From: CAZGDB01 sp964524705
Lineage (GTDB): Bacteria; Pseudomonadota; Gammaproteobacteria; Berkiellales; Berkiellaceae
NCBI GenBank assembly: GCA_964524705.1
Contig: CAZGDB010000035.1
Span: 1 to 11,531, forward strand
DNA length: 11,531 nt
Direction of reading: 5' to 3'
A program made the translations under genes and the position numbers. Positions 1 to 6,376 of this stretch are shown here, in pieces (within the stretch, counting starts at the first letter, position 1; every line of letters begins with the position of its first letter). A model generated the notes under the pieces. That model was not told the DNA's origin, searched no databases, and saw nothing but the letters and a program-made list of their open reading frames with translations.

Positions 1-1
1 A

Positions 2-1024
2 GTGGGAGGATATGATTTTTACCTAAGTCCTTTTAATCGTGCAACTCAAGCCACCCGTCAACCAGGATCTAATTTTAAACCCTTTGTTTATGCTGCAGCA
101 TTAGAAAGCGGTTGGACACCAGCTTCAATTATTAATGATGCACCTTTAGTTTTAGAAGACCCCTCTGTAAAAGGAGCACTCTGGCGGCCACAAAATGATA
201 CCCGTGAATTTTATGGTCCTACCCGTCTACGCGATGGCCTTGTCTTTTCTCGTAATCTAGTCTCTATTCGTCTCTTACAAACTGTAGGGATTGATAAAAC
301 CATTAGCATCTTAGAACGTTTTGGTTTTCAAAAAAAACAACTACCCCCAAGTTTGTCTTTAGCACTCGGAACTGGCATCACAACCCCCTTGGAAATGGCT
401 ACCGCATATGCCGTTTTCGCTAATGGCGGTTTTAAAATCACACCGTATTTTATTAGCCAAATCAAAGATAGAACTGGAAAAATTGTTTTTGAAGCCCATC
501 CCACAATAGCCTGTGAAGACTGTACTTTACCTGAATTTAGAGCTCCTCGTGCTATTAGTGCACAATCTGCGTTTATGATTACTTCTATATTGGCAGATGC
601 CATCCATCGCGGAACAGGCAGCAAAGCCTTAGCCTTAGGCAGGCCAGATCTCTCTGGTAAAACAGGGACCACCAATAACAAAATGGATGCCTGGTTCAGT
701 GGGTATAACAGTCAAATCGCGGTCTCTACATGGATGGGATATGATGAAAACAAACCCTTACAAGAATATGGCTCTCAGGCAGCCCTACCTTTATGGATAG
801 AATTTATGCGCAGCTATCTCCAAGGAAAGCCGGTCATTGCCCCTCAGATTCCTCCTGGCCTAGTCCAAGCGAAAATAGATCCTGCAACCGGCTTGCTCGC
901 CTATCCAGGACAAAAAAATGCGATTATTGAGATCTTTAAGGAGCAAGAAGTGCCAGAAACGATCGCGCCTGAAACGGATCCGACCCTGGCATTCCCTGAA
1001 GAAGAGGAAGAAAGTTTATTTTAA
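2..1024 (+). CDS. mrcA: Penicillin-binding protein 1A, C-terminal part (5' end outside window)
   Basis: Bifunctional class A PBP: the full protein polymerises glycan strands and cross-links peptides of peptidoglycan at the periplasmic face of the inner membrane. Only the transpeptidase half is present. All three penicillin-binding motifs are visible (numbering from the GTG at base 2, which is an internal valine of the V-G-G-Y-D-F segment, not a start): the active-site Ser-x-x-Lys as S23-N-F-K26, the S-x-N motif as S83-R-N85, and the K-T-G-T box at 220-223. The order and surroundings (N-R-A-T-Q-A before the Ser, D-A-W-F-S-G-Y after KTGT) match E. coli PBP1A. The stretch between motifs 2 and 3 is shorter than in E. 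coli. The protein ends in an acidic Glu-rich tail closing with Leu-Phe, as E. coli PBP1A also does. The gene is convergent with mdh, with only 9 bases between the stop codons and no terminator hairpin visible. The family call is secure; the N-terminal transglycosylase domain cannot be seen. Confidence 0.95.
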   Translation: MGGYDFYLSPFNRATQATRQPGSNFKPFVYAAALESGWTPASIINDAPLVLEDPSVKGALWRPQNDTREFYGPTRLRDGLVFSRNLVSIRLLQTVGIDKTISILERFGFQKKQLPPSLSLALGTGITTPLEMATAYAVFANGGFKITPYFISQIKDRTGKIVFEAHPTIACEDCTLPEFRAPRAISAQSAFMITSILADAIHRGTGSKALALGRPDLSGKTGTTNNKMDAWFSGYNSQIAVSTWMGYDENKPLQEYGSQAALPLWIEFMRSYLQGKPVIAPQIPPGLVQAKIDPATGLLAYPGQKNAIIEIFKEQEVPETIAPETDPTLAFPEEEEESLF

Positions 1025-1033
1025 AATAAACAA

Positions 1034-1990
1034 TTATAACGTCATCTTAGCAACCACTTGATTGAGTTCTTGTACTGCACTAATGGACACATTCAAGTTG
1101 GTTTGCTCCTCTGGTGTCAACGCAACCTCAATAATATCTTCCACACCTTTTGCACCAATCTTAGTAGGAACACCTATAAATAAAGGCTCTTTTACACCAT
1201 ACTGACCTTTGGTCAGTTTGGCTGCACAAGGCAAAATACATTTTTTATCTCGAAGATAACTTTCTGCCATTTCTAAAGCAGAGGTGGCTGGCGCATAAAA
1301 GGCTGAACCGGTTTTCAAGAGGTTCACGATTTCTCCCCCACCCTGACGCGTACGCTGCACAATTTCTTCTAGGCGAGCAGCGGTAATCGCGCCACGCTTG
1401 ACTAAAGCTTGTAAAGTTTCTCCCGCCACATTACTCAATCCTGTTAGAGGCACCATGGTATCTCCATGTCCACCTAAGACATACGCTTGAACTTGTTTAA
1501 CAGAAACTTGAAATTCCCAAGCCAAAAAGGTTCTAAAACGAGAAGAATCTAAAACACCTGCCATCCCAACAATCTTGTGGTCTGGAACTTTAGAATAGTC
1601 TTGTAATACTTTAACCATAGCATCTAGGGGATTGGTCACACAAATGACAAACGCATCTGGGGCATGTTGACGAATCCCTTCCCCAACAGACTTCATCACC
1701 TTAGCATTCACTTCAAGCAAATCATCACGGCTCATGCCCGGTTTACGTGGCACGCCAGCAGTAACAATAATCACTTGGCTATTATGCAGATCTGCATAAT
1801 TACTGGTTCCACGGATTTTAAAATCCACACCTTCTAAAGGGGCACATTGGGCTATATCTAAGGCTTTACCTTGTGCAACGCCTTCATTTAAATCAAACAA
1901 CACCACATTAGCTAATTGACGCTGTAAGATTAGATGCCCTAAAGTACCCCCAATATTTCCGGATCCGACCACTGCAATTTCTGCTGCCAT
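1034..1990 (-). CDS. mdh: Malate dehydrogenase, LDH-like type
   Basis: Cytosolic NAD-dependent interconversion of malate and oxaloacetate (TCA cycle). The 318-residue protein belongs to the lactate/malate dehydrogenase superfamily, in the LDH-like malate dehydrogenase class rather than the E. coli type. Visible: the Rossmann motif G9-S-G-N-I-G14; acidic D33 at the end of beta 2, favouring NAD over NADP; the substrate loop R-K-P-G-M-S-R with R82 and R88; N120; D148 and R151; and the catalytic His in G-G-H175-G-D. Arg at position 82, where lactate dehydrogenases carry Gln, points to malate rather than lactate. The ATG start follows a good ribosome binding site (GGAG, 6 bases upstream). It lies 36 bases after the maeB stop on the same strand, so the two malate enzymes are probably co-transcribed. 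Length is normal and no key residue is missing. Confidence 0.95.
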   Translation of the reverse strand: MAAEIAVVGSGNIGGTLGHLILQRQLANVVLFDLNEGVAQGKALDIAQCAPLEGVDFKIRGTSNYADLHNSQVIIVTAGVPRKPGMSRDDLLEVNAKVMKSVGEGIRQHAPDAFVICVTNPLDAMVKVLQDYSKVPDHKIVGMAGVLDSSRFRTFLAWEFQVSVKQVQAYVLGGHGDTMVPLTGLSNVAGETLQALVKRGAITAARLEEIVQRTRQGGGEIVNLLKTGSAFYAPATSALEMAESYLRDKKCILPCAAKLTKGQYGVKEPLFIGVPTKIGAKGVEDIIEVALTPEEQTNLNVSISAVQELNQVVAKMTL

Positions 1991-2026
1991 TTGAAACTCC
2001 TTTTTCTAGTTAACAAAAATAATCCT

Positions 2027-3262
2027 TTAATAGGGATACGGTAAGCGCGCTACTCCAGTATCAATAGCAGCCTTAGCGACTGCAGCAGGAACCATACTCC
2101 GTAAACGCTTATCCATCGGTTTAGGTAAAATATAATCAGGACCAAAGGCTAAATTTGGTTCACCATATAAGGCTAAAATTGCAGGAGGAATCGGCTCTTT
2201 AGCCAAAGCACGAATGGCCTCAACCGCAGCTATCATCATTTCTACATTAATACGTCGTGCCCGCACATCTAAAGCTGCTCTAAAAATATAAGGGAAACAC
2301 AATACATTATTCACTTGATTAGGATAATCACTACGTCCCGTTGCCATAATCGCATCCGGGCGCAATTGCTGGACAAGAGCAGGAGAAATCTCAGGATCTG
2401 GATTTGATAACGCAAAAACGATTGCCTTTGGCGCCATTTTTTGAACTTGTTCGCCCGTTAATACATCAGGGCCTGATACCCCAATAAATACGTCTGCATC
2501 TACAATCGCATCATCTAAGGTGCGACAATCTGTATCTCTGGCAAAGGCAAACTTATGAGTAGATAGATCGCTACGCTTAGTATGGATCACCCCTTGAGAA
2601 TCTAACACCCATAAATTATCGCGCTTTACTCCAAGGTGCATCAAAAGACGCATAGAGGCTAAGCCTGCTGCCCCTGCACCCACACAGACAACACGTGCGG
2701 TTTCTATTTTTTTACCTTTAATTTCTAATGCTTTCATTAAGCCTGCATCAATAACAATAGCAGTACCATGCTGATCATCATGAAAAACTGTAATATCCAA
2801 ATCTTCAATCAAAGCTTGTTCAATATCAAAACATTGTGGTCCACGAATATCTTCTAAATTAATACCGCCAAAAGTGGGGGCAATATGCGTTACTGTATTA
2901 ATAAAATCTTGGGACGTAGGCGATTGTACTTCAATATCAAACACATCAATATCTGCAAAGCGTTTAAATAAAACAGCTTTACCTTCCATAACCGGCTTTG
3001 CTGCTAATGGGCCTGCATTACCTAGACCTAAAACAGCCGTACCATCGGAAATTACAGCAACTAAATTGCCTTTATTGGTATAACGCCAAACATTTTCAGG
3101 ATCTTTAACAATCTCACGTACAGGTTCTGCAACCCCGGGAGAATAAGCTAAAGATAAATCATGTTGGGTTTCTGTAGGTTTTGTCAGCGCTACCGCTAGT
3201 TTCCCTGGACGCGGAAACTCATGGTAATCCAGCGCCGCTTTTTCTAAGGTTAAAATAGTCAT
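2027..3262 (-). CDS. maeB: Malic enzyme, short (no phosphotransacetylase domain), MaeB-like
   Basis: Oxidative decarboxylation of malate to pyruvate, giving reduced NAD(P) in the cytosol. In 411-residue numbering the malic-enzyme N domain carries the catalytic Tyr in Y40-S-P-G-V-A-E-P, the Lys-rich segment K89-P-V-M-E-G-K95, and metal ligands in E137-D138 and H161-D-D-Q-H165. The NAD(P)-binding domain starts at the glycine motif G195-A-G-A-A-G200, followed by L-S-N-P-D-P and the R-S-D-Y-P-N-Q-V-N-N segment. E. coli MaeB is about 760 residues because of a C-terminal phosphotransacetylase-like domain; this protein ends where that domain would begin, so it is the short form. NADP versus NAD use cannot be decided by eye. 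A GTG at 3265 precedes the ATG at 3262; the ATG is chosen because GGAG sits 7 bases before it and only 4 before the GTG. It lies 49 bases downstream of rpmE and 36 bases upstream of mdh. Confidence 0.94.
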   Translation of the reverse strand: MTILTLEKAALDYHEFPRPGKLAVALTKPTETQHDLSLAYSPGVAEPVREIVKDPENVWRYTNKGNLVAVISDGTAVLGLGNAGPLAAKPVMEGKAVLFKRFADIDVFDIEVQSPTSQDFINTVTHIAPTFGGINLEDIRGPQCFDIEQALIEDLDITVFHDDQHGTAIVIDAGLMKALEIKGKKIETARVVCVGAGAAGLASMRLLMHLGVKRDNLWVLDSQGVIHTKRSDLSTHKFAFARDTDCRTLDDAIVDADVFIGVSGPDVLTGEQVQKMAPKAIVFALSNPDPEISPALVQQLRPDAIMATGRSDYPNQVNNVLCFPYIFRAALDVRARRINVEMMIAAVEAIRALAKEPIPPAILALYGEPNLAFGPDYILPKPMDKRLRSMVPAAVAKAAIDTGVARLPYPY

Positions 3263-3311
3263 CACTTATCTCCCTTGAGCAGCGCAAGATCCTGCAGCGC
3301 CTACCAAGTTC

Positions 3312-3635
3312 TTATTCTTTAGCGTTCTTGCTTTCGTCTGTGGTTGTCTTCTTAGCACGTGGTTTAGCAGGTTTTTTCTCTGCTACAACAGGTGCCGCAG
3401 CAACAGGGGTTTTACCTAGTTTGCTATATTTGCTTGCAAATTGTTGCGCGCGCCCTTCCGTTACCGTAGTTTTCTTCACTTTGGTATAAACAGGATGACA
3501 TTTATTGCACTGTTCTAAACGATATTCTTTTGCTGCTAAAGTAGACCCAATTTCAAAGGTCTGTCCGCAGGTACAAATGACTTGTACACGATGTGAAAGG
3601 GGATGTTTGCTTTCGGTTTGCGCCGCTGCTGCCAT
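3312..3635 (-). CDS. rpmE: 50S ribosomal protein L31, zinc-binding type, with basic C-terminal extension
   Basis: Large-subunit ribosomal protein at the inter-subunit bridge region. The core resembles E. coli L31, including H-P-L near the N-terminus, C21-x-C23, C43-N-K-C46-H-P and the G-R-A-Q-Q-F segment. The four cysteines place it in the zinc-containing (C+) class. Bacterial L31 is usually about 70 residues; this one has 107. After roughly residue 74 it continues with an Ala/Lys/Pro/Thr-rich, probably disordered tail. The open frame begins at a TTG at 3644, but AAGGA abuts that TTG and is 9 bases before the ATG at 3635, so the ATG is the start. As I recall, rpmE lies close to malic enzyme and PBP1A genes in Pseudomonas as well, which supports the call and an old gene neighbourhood. 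Confidence 0.92.
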   Translation of the reverse strand: MAAAAQTESKHPLSHRVQVICTCGQTFEIGSTLAAKEYRLEQCNKCHPVYTKVKKTTVTEGRAQQFASKYSKLGKTPVAAAPVVAEKKPAKPRAKKTTTDESKNAKE

Positions 3636-3682
3636 AATAGTCAATCCTTAAAAGTAAAAGAATATAGTCGAACTTGCGCGGT

Positions 3683-3712
3683 ATCTTAGCCTAAAACCCC
3701 TATACAATACAA
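3683..3712 (-). promoter_or_regulatory. Candidate promoter of rpmE-maeB-mdh
   Basis: On the minus strand, TTGTAT (3712-3707) and TAAGAT (3688-3683) are separated by 18 bases. The -10 matches the sigma70 consensus at 4 of 6 positions and the -35 at 3 of 6. Transcription would start near 3676, giving a leader of about 40 bases before the rpmE ATG. This is a weak match placed by eye. Confidence 0.33.
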
Positions 3713-3761
3713 GGTTAAAACACTGGCTCTGGCAAAATGAAGTTAGTAAAATATCTATCTT

Positions 3762-4001
3762 TCAAACCCAATCTTTAGGTTTACCGTGTCTCCATTCCGA
3801 CAAAGCGCCTGGAATTTTCACTTTTTCTGCACAATCCCAAGCTTCATATCCAGTTTCTTGATGTTGCACGCTCTCTACAGCTTGCTCGGCAGTAGGATAT
3901 TCTGCAATCAAATCCTCCCCTATCCCTAAGCTATACGTCTCTTGTCCAGGCTCTGGCTCAATAATCCAAAAAAGCCCCTGTTTTGTGTGTATATACCACA
4001 T
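3762..4001 (-). CDS. Small conserved protein of unknown function (79 aa)
   Basis: Start ATG is preceded by AGGA with a 9-base gap. The protein is soluble and acidic-aromatic, with no signal peptide or membrane segment. It opens with M-W-Y-I-H-T-x-x-G-L-F-W-I-I and has a central Y-S-L-G-I-G-E-D-L-I segment. It then has a Y-P-T-A-E-Q-A-V-E-S-V helix, a T-G-Y-E-A-W-D element and a closing L-S-E-W motif. I recall short proteins in other proteobacteria with this same plan (aromatic start, 'G-SY-S-P-E-A-A' helix, 'T-G-W-x-W-D', 'L-S-E-W'), so it is probably a real conserved family. I cannot name it or assign a function. It lies 126 bases upstream of rpmE on the same strand and diverges from the membrane protein at 4123. 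Confidence 0.7.
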   Translation of the reverse strand: MWYIHTKQGLFWIIEPEPGQETYSLGIGEDLIAEYPTAEQAVESVQHQETGYEAWDCAEKVKIPGALSEWRHGKPKDWV

Positions 4002-4053
4002 GGATATGCTTTCCTAATACCTTAACTATCTATTATTAGTAGCGTAGTCCATT

Positions 4054-4066
4054 CTTGGTGACCAAG
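4054..4066. promoter_or_regulatory. Palindrome between divergent genes (possible operator)
   Basis: CTTGGT-G-ACCAAG is a perfect 6+1+6 palindrome midway between the divergent genes at 4001 (-) and 4123 (+). On the plus strand it covers a possible -35 (TTGGTG, 4055-4060), 18 bases before a possible -10 (CATACT, 4079-4084). On the minus strand it covers TTGGTC, about 18 bases before TACTAA. This would suit an operator controlling both genes, but palindromes of this length occur by chance in a window of this size. Confidence 0.25.
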
Positions 4067-4084
4067 TTAGTTATTTTTCATACT

Positions 4085-4103
4085 ACACTCCAAAGTAGAG
4101 TGT
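4085..4103 (+). repeat. Small hairpin in the leader of the membrane protein gene
   Basis: ACACTC (4085-4090) and GAGTGT (4098-4103) form a 6-bp stem with a 7-base loop, ending 19 bases before the ATG at 4123. It is not followed by a T-run, so it is not a terminator. The gene lacks a clear ribosome binding site, so the structure could matter for translation, but this is weak. Confidence 0.25.
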
Positions 4104-4122
4104 CCAAAAAATAAGCGCTACC

Positions 4123-4881
4123 ATGCTTGAATACCAAAAGAAGCCCCTACTCAATAATAAGCTCCTGGTACGAACGCTAGATGCGAGCTTAAATTTTGGC
4201 AACCAAGCAATACGTGCAGCCGCTCCTTTTATTGCGACCTTTGCCTATGCTGCTTTAGAGTTAATCGACATCAAAAGCATCTGGACGAATCAACAGATCT
4301 CCTTAAAAGAAAAATTAAAACAATCTATTTTACCCACCATGGTCATTGGACTCATCATTATTGGTATTTTAGGCACTATTATTTCTCCGGCTTTATCGAT
4401 TGCAAGCTTTGTCGCCATTACAGCACTCATTGCACTTAAAGCAAAAAGTCGTATTGAGCGCCTTTTCCGGATAAATCAAGAACTAAAAGCGGGCACTATG
4501 TCTTCCCCGATAGCCTGGCGTAAACGCATTACTACTGGAATTAAATTGGCCTTTGGTGCTATCGGGTTTGGGTGTTTAACCGCTGCTACCTTTTTCCCCC
4601 CCACCCAAGCGATAGTGGCCACCATTAGTTTATGTATGGCAGGTGTACAATTGTTTTTTATGGGAACTAAAACGCTGTATAAAAAGTTTATGGAGCCGAA
4701 AATCACACCCCTGGAAGGCTCACCCCCCGCTCACGATAACCCCGATACTTTAGAAAAAATGCCCCCCGCCGAAACACCACTATTAAAAGCTCACCTTCAA
4801 GATAAAAAAGGTCTTGGCACAACCTCCTCACCCGACAACCCATCAGAAGCAGCGCTGCGTAATCTGCACAACCCCCACTAA
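4123..4881 (+). CDS. Multi-pass membrane protein with proline-rich C-terminal tail, unknown function
   Basis: I do not recognise the family. The 252-residue protein has hydrophobic segments at about 69-88, 88-106, 140-158 and 160-182, arranged as two close-packed helical hairpins. A basic, Arg/Lys-rich loop (about 106-140) separates them. A weaker hydrophobic helix lies at 33-48. By the positive-inside rule the basic loop and both ends should be cytoplasmic. The last ~65 residues are hydrophilic and rich in Pro, Asp, Lys and Ser, probably disordered. There is no signal peptide and no enzyme motif. The ATG has no good ribosome binding site; an inverted repeat lies just upstream. The protein at 6377 has the same plan (hairpin, loop, hairpin, Pro-rich tail), so the two may be distant paralogs. 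Such proteins are common among secreted effectors and lineage-specific proteins of Legionellales, but nothing here proves secretion. Confidence 0.75.
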   Translation: MLEYQKKPLLNNKLLVRTLDASLNFGNQAIRAAAPFIATFAYAALELIDIKSIWTNQQISLKEKLKQSILPTMVIGLIIIGILGTIISPALSIASFVAITALIALKAKSRIERLFRINQELKAGTMSSPIAWRKRITTGIKLAFGAIGFGCLTAATFFPPTQAIVATISLCMAGVQLFFMGTKTLYKKFMEPKITPLEGSPPAHDNPDTLEKMPPAETPLLKAHLQDKKGLGTTSSPDNPSEAALRNLHNPH

Positions 4882-4925
4882 CTCACAAAACCACTTTATT
4901 TTATGCGGCTCTGAAAAACCTAAAA

Positions 4926-4968
4926 GATCCTTGCAAATTCAAAGTCAGATTTTGAATTTACAAGAATC
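4926..4968. repeat. Inverted repeat 1, upstream of DUF4143 ATPase promoter
   Basis: The left arm at 4926-4943 and the right arm at 4951-4968 are each 18 bases and pair at 16 positions around a 7-base centre. The core is CTTGCAAATTCAAA / TTTGAATTTACAAG. The repeat ends 2 bases before the -35 hexamer of the ATPase promoter. The unit 4926-4973 is repeated at 4987-5034, 61 bases further on, with 39 of 48 identical bases by hand alignment; the right halves (4951-4973 and 5012-5034) differ at only one of 23 positions. Confidence 0.85.
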
Positions 4969-4970
4969 TC

Positions 4971-5000
4971 TTGACAAAAACACCTTTTTCCTTGTAAAAT
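4971..5000 (+). promoter_or_regulatory. Sigma70-type promoter of the DUF4143 ATPase gene
   Basis: A perfect -35 hexamer TTGACA (4971-4976) and a near-perfect -10 TAAAAT (4995-5000, 5 of 6) are separated by 18 bases. The start of transcription would be near 5007. The -10 lies inside the left arm of inverted repeat 2, so a protein bound to that repeat would block RNA polymerase. The leader would be only about 27 bases. Confidence 0.65.
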
Positions 5001-5027
5001 CAAAGTATAACTTTGAATTTACAAGGA
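4989..5027. repeat. Inverted repeat 2, spanning -10 to ribosome binding site of the ATPase gene
   Basis: Arms 4989-5006 and 5010-5027 (18 bases each) pair at 17 positions around a 3-base centre. The only mismatch is 4999/5017. The left arm contains the -10 hexamer, the centre holds the predicted transcription start, and the right arm contains the AAGGA ribosome binding site (5023-5027). Because transcription starts at the centre, the full hairpin would not be present in the mRNA, so the repeat more likely works as a DNA binding site than as an RNA switch. Confidence 0.87.
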
Positions 5028-5033
5028 TCTCTT

Positions 5034-6200
5034 GTGAACAGAATCGCGTATCTGCAACAAATTATCGATGCCTTTAAAGTTACCCCTATTGTTGCCTTAT
5101 TAGGCCCACGCCAATGCGGTAAAACTACCCTTGCAAGAGCCTATGTTGCCTCCTACCCTGACTTGCCGCTGGCTAACTACTTTGACTTAGAAGACCCCGA
5201 TGACCTTATGCGGCTTTCCAATCCAAAACTCACTTTATCTGGATTAGAAAATCTGATTATTTTAGATGAGATCCAATGTTTACCAAATATCTTCCCACTA
5301 TTGCGCGTCTTAGTAGATAACCCACAATTAAATCAAAAATATTTAATCCTAGGCAGTGCTTCCCGTGAACTCTTGCGTCAATCCTCAGAGACTTTAGCCG
5401 GTAGAATTTCTTATATTGAAATTACACCTTTTTCTTATGGCGAAACTGAAGATCTAAATACCTTATGGTTCAGAGGCGGTTTTCCACGATCCTATTTAGC
5501 AGAAGACCAAAACATCAGTTTCCAATGGCGTAAACAATATATCCGAACTTTTTTAGAACATGATATACAAAGAATGGGCATTCAAGTCAGCCCTGAAAAT
5601 TTACGGCGCTTCTGGATGATGCTGGTCAATGTCCATGGAAACCTTTTTAATGCTTCTGAACTGGCTCGCTCACTCAACTTATCACAACCCACTATTAGAC
5701 ATTATCTAGATATTTTGTCACATACTTTTATGCTCCGTGAACTTAAACCTTGGTTCGAAAACATCTCTAAACGCCAAATCAAGTCTCCTAAAATCTATTT
5801 TAGAGATAGCGGTATTTTACATACCCTGTTAGGCTTCACCAACCAAGATGAGCTCCGTATGCATCCTAAACTAGGCGCTTCTTGGGAAGGCTTTGCTCTG
5901 GAAACCGTGATTCGTATCACCCAAGCAGAAAGTGTGGAATGCTACTTTTGGGCGACTCACGCCGATGCAGAATTAGACCTATTAATTGTCAAAGACGGTA
6001 AAAAAATAGGTTTTGAATTTAAATACAGCGACATGCCGCGTATGACCAAATCGATGCATATTGCGATTCACGATCTTAAATTAGATCGATTAATTATCGT
6101 GCATCCTGGCAATCAACATTACCAGCCTAAGGATAACGTCTTTGTGTTAGGATTAGCAGATCGCAATGAGGTGATACGTATGCTCACAACCACCTATTAA
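5034..6200 (+). CDS. AAA-type ATPase with DUF4143 domain
   Basis: This is a 388-residue member of the widespread, poorly understood 'ATP-binding protein, DUF4143' family. Visible: Walker A G24-P-R-Q-C-G-K-T-T32; Walker B L-I-I-L-D78-E79-I-Q; a sensor-like L-G-S-A-S near 106-110; and W-F-R-G-G-F-P (about 145-151), typical of the family. A winged-helix segment lies at about 206-228 (A-S-E-L-A-R-S-L-N-L-S-Q-P-T-I). The C-terminal DUF4143 region contains L-D315-L near 315 and F-E328-F-K330, which fits the degenerate PD-(D/E)xK nuclease-like fold that I recall being assigned to this domain. The reaction and partner are unknown. The GTG at 5034 is taken as start because AAGGA lies 6 bases before it; the in-frame TTG at 5013 falls inside the inverted repeat and has no binding site. 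The gene stands alone, flanked by membrane protein genes, with its own strong promoter embedded in duplicated palindromes. Such genes are often present in many copies per genome. Confidence 0.92.
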   Translation: MNRIAYLQQIIDAFKVTPIVALLGPRQCGKTTLARAYVASYPDLPLANYFDLEDPDDLMRLSNPKLTLSGLENLIILDEIQCLPNIFPLLRVLVDNPQLNQKYLILGSASRELLRQSSETLAGRISYIEITPFSYGETEDLNTLWFRGGFPRSYLAEDQNISFQWRKQYIRTFLEHDIQRMGIQVSPENLRRFWMMLVNVHGNLFNASELARSLNLSQPTIRHYLDILSHTFMLRELKPWFENISKRQIKSPKIYFRDSGILHTLLGFTNQDELRMHPKLGASWEGFALETVIRITQAESVECYFWATHADAELDLLIVKDGKKIGFEFKYSDMPRMTKSMHIAIHDLKLDRLIIVHPGNQHYQPKDNVFVLGLADRNEVIRMLTTTY

Positions 6201-6376
6201 TTGCACCCTCTCGCTTGTTCCAACAATCTTTCTATTTTAACGCTACATAACGCCGACCACCCTTTACAACCTTCCCGCAACAGTGGTAAAGTAAGCTAAT
6301 TAGCTCAAGCGTTGGTGCATAGTCCCACTCTTTTGGCTACGCGTAATATTAAGATATAAAATAAAGGTACCCCGGC

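Noticed and set aside
328..681. Antisense open frame of 117 codons inside mrcA
   Set aside because: Shadow of a strongly conserved transpeptidase domain; no protein-like character of its own.
3266..3311. GCGCTG repeat between rpmE and maeB as a terminator
   Set aside because: It is mainly a direct repeat around CTGCAG, gives no stable stem and is not followed by a T-run.
4814..5077. Open frame across the inverted repeats (87 codons)
   Set aside because: It overlaps the end of the membrane protein gene, the promoter and the ATPase start in another frame, and has no ribosome binding site or family likeness.
6010..6023. TTTTGAATTTAAA resembling the inverted-repeat core
   Set aside because: It encodes the conserved G-F-E-F-K segment of the DUF4143 domain and lacks the flanking CAAG and the second arm.
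6294..6305. Perfect 12-bp palindrome AGCTAATTAGCT between the ATPase and the second membrane protein gene
   Set aside because: About three perfect 12-bp palindromes are expected by chance in a sequence of this length, and it is not placed against a convincing promoter.
6333..6360. TTGGCT/TATAAA promoter-like pair before the membrane protein at 6377
   Set aside because: The spacing is 16 bases, but the transcription start would fall about 10 bases before the ATG and cut off the AAAGG ribosome binding site, so it is not a convincing promoter for this gene.
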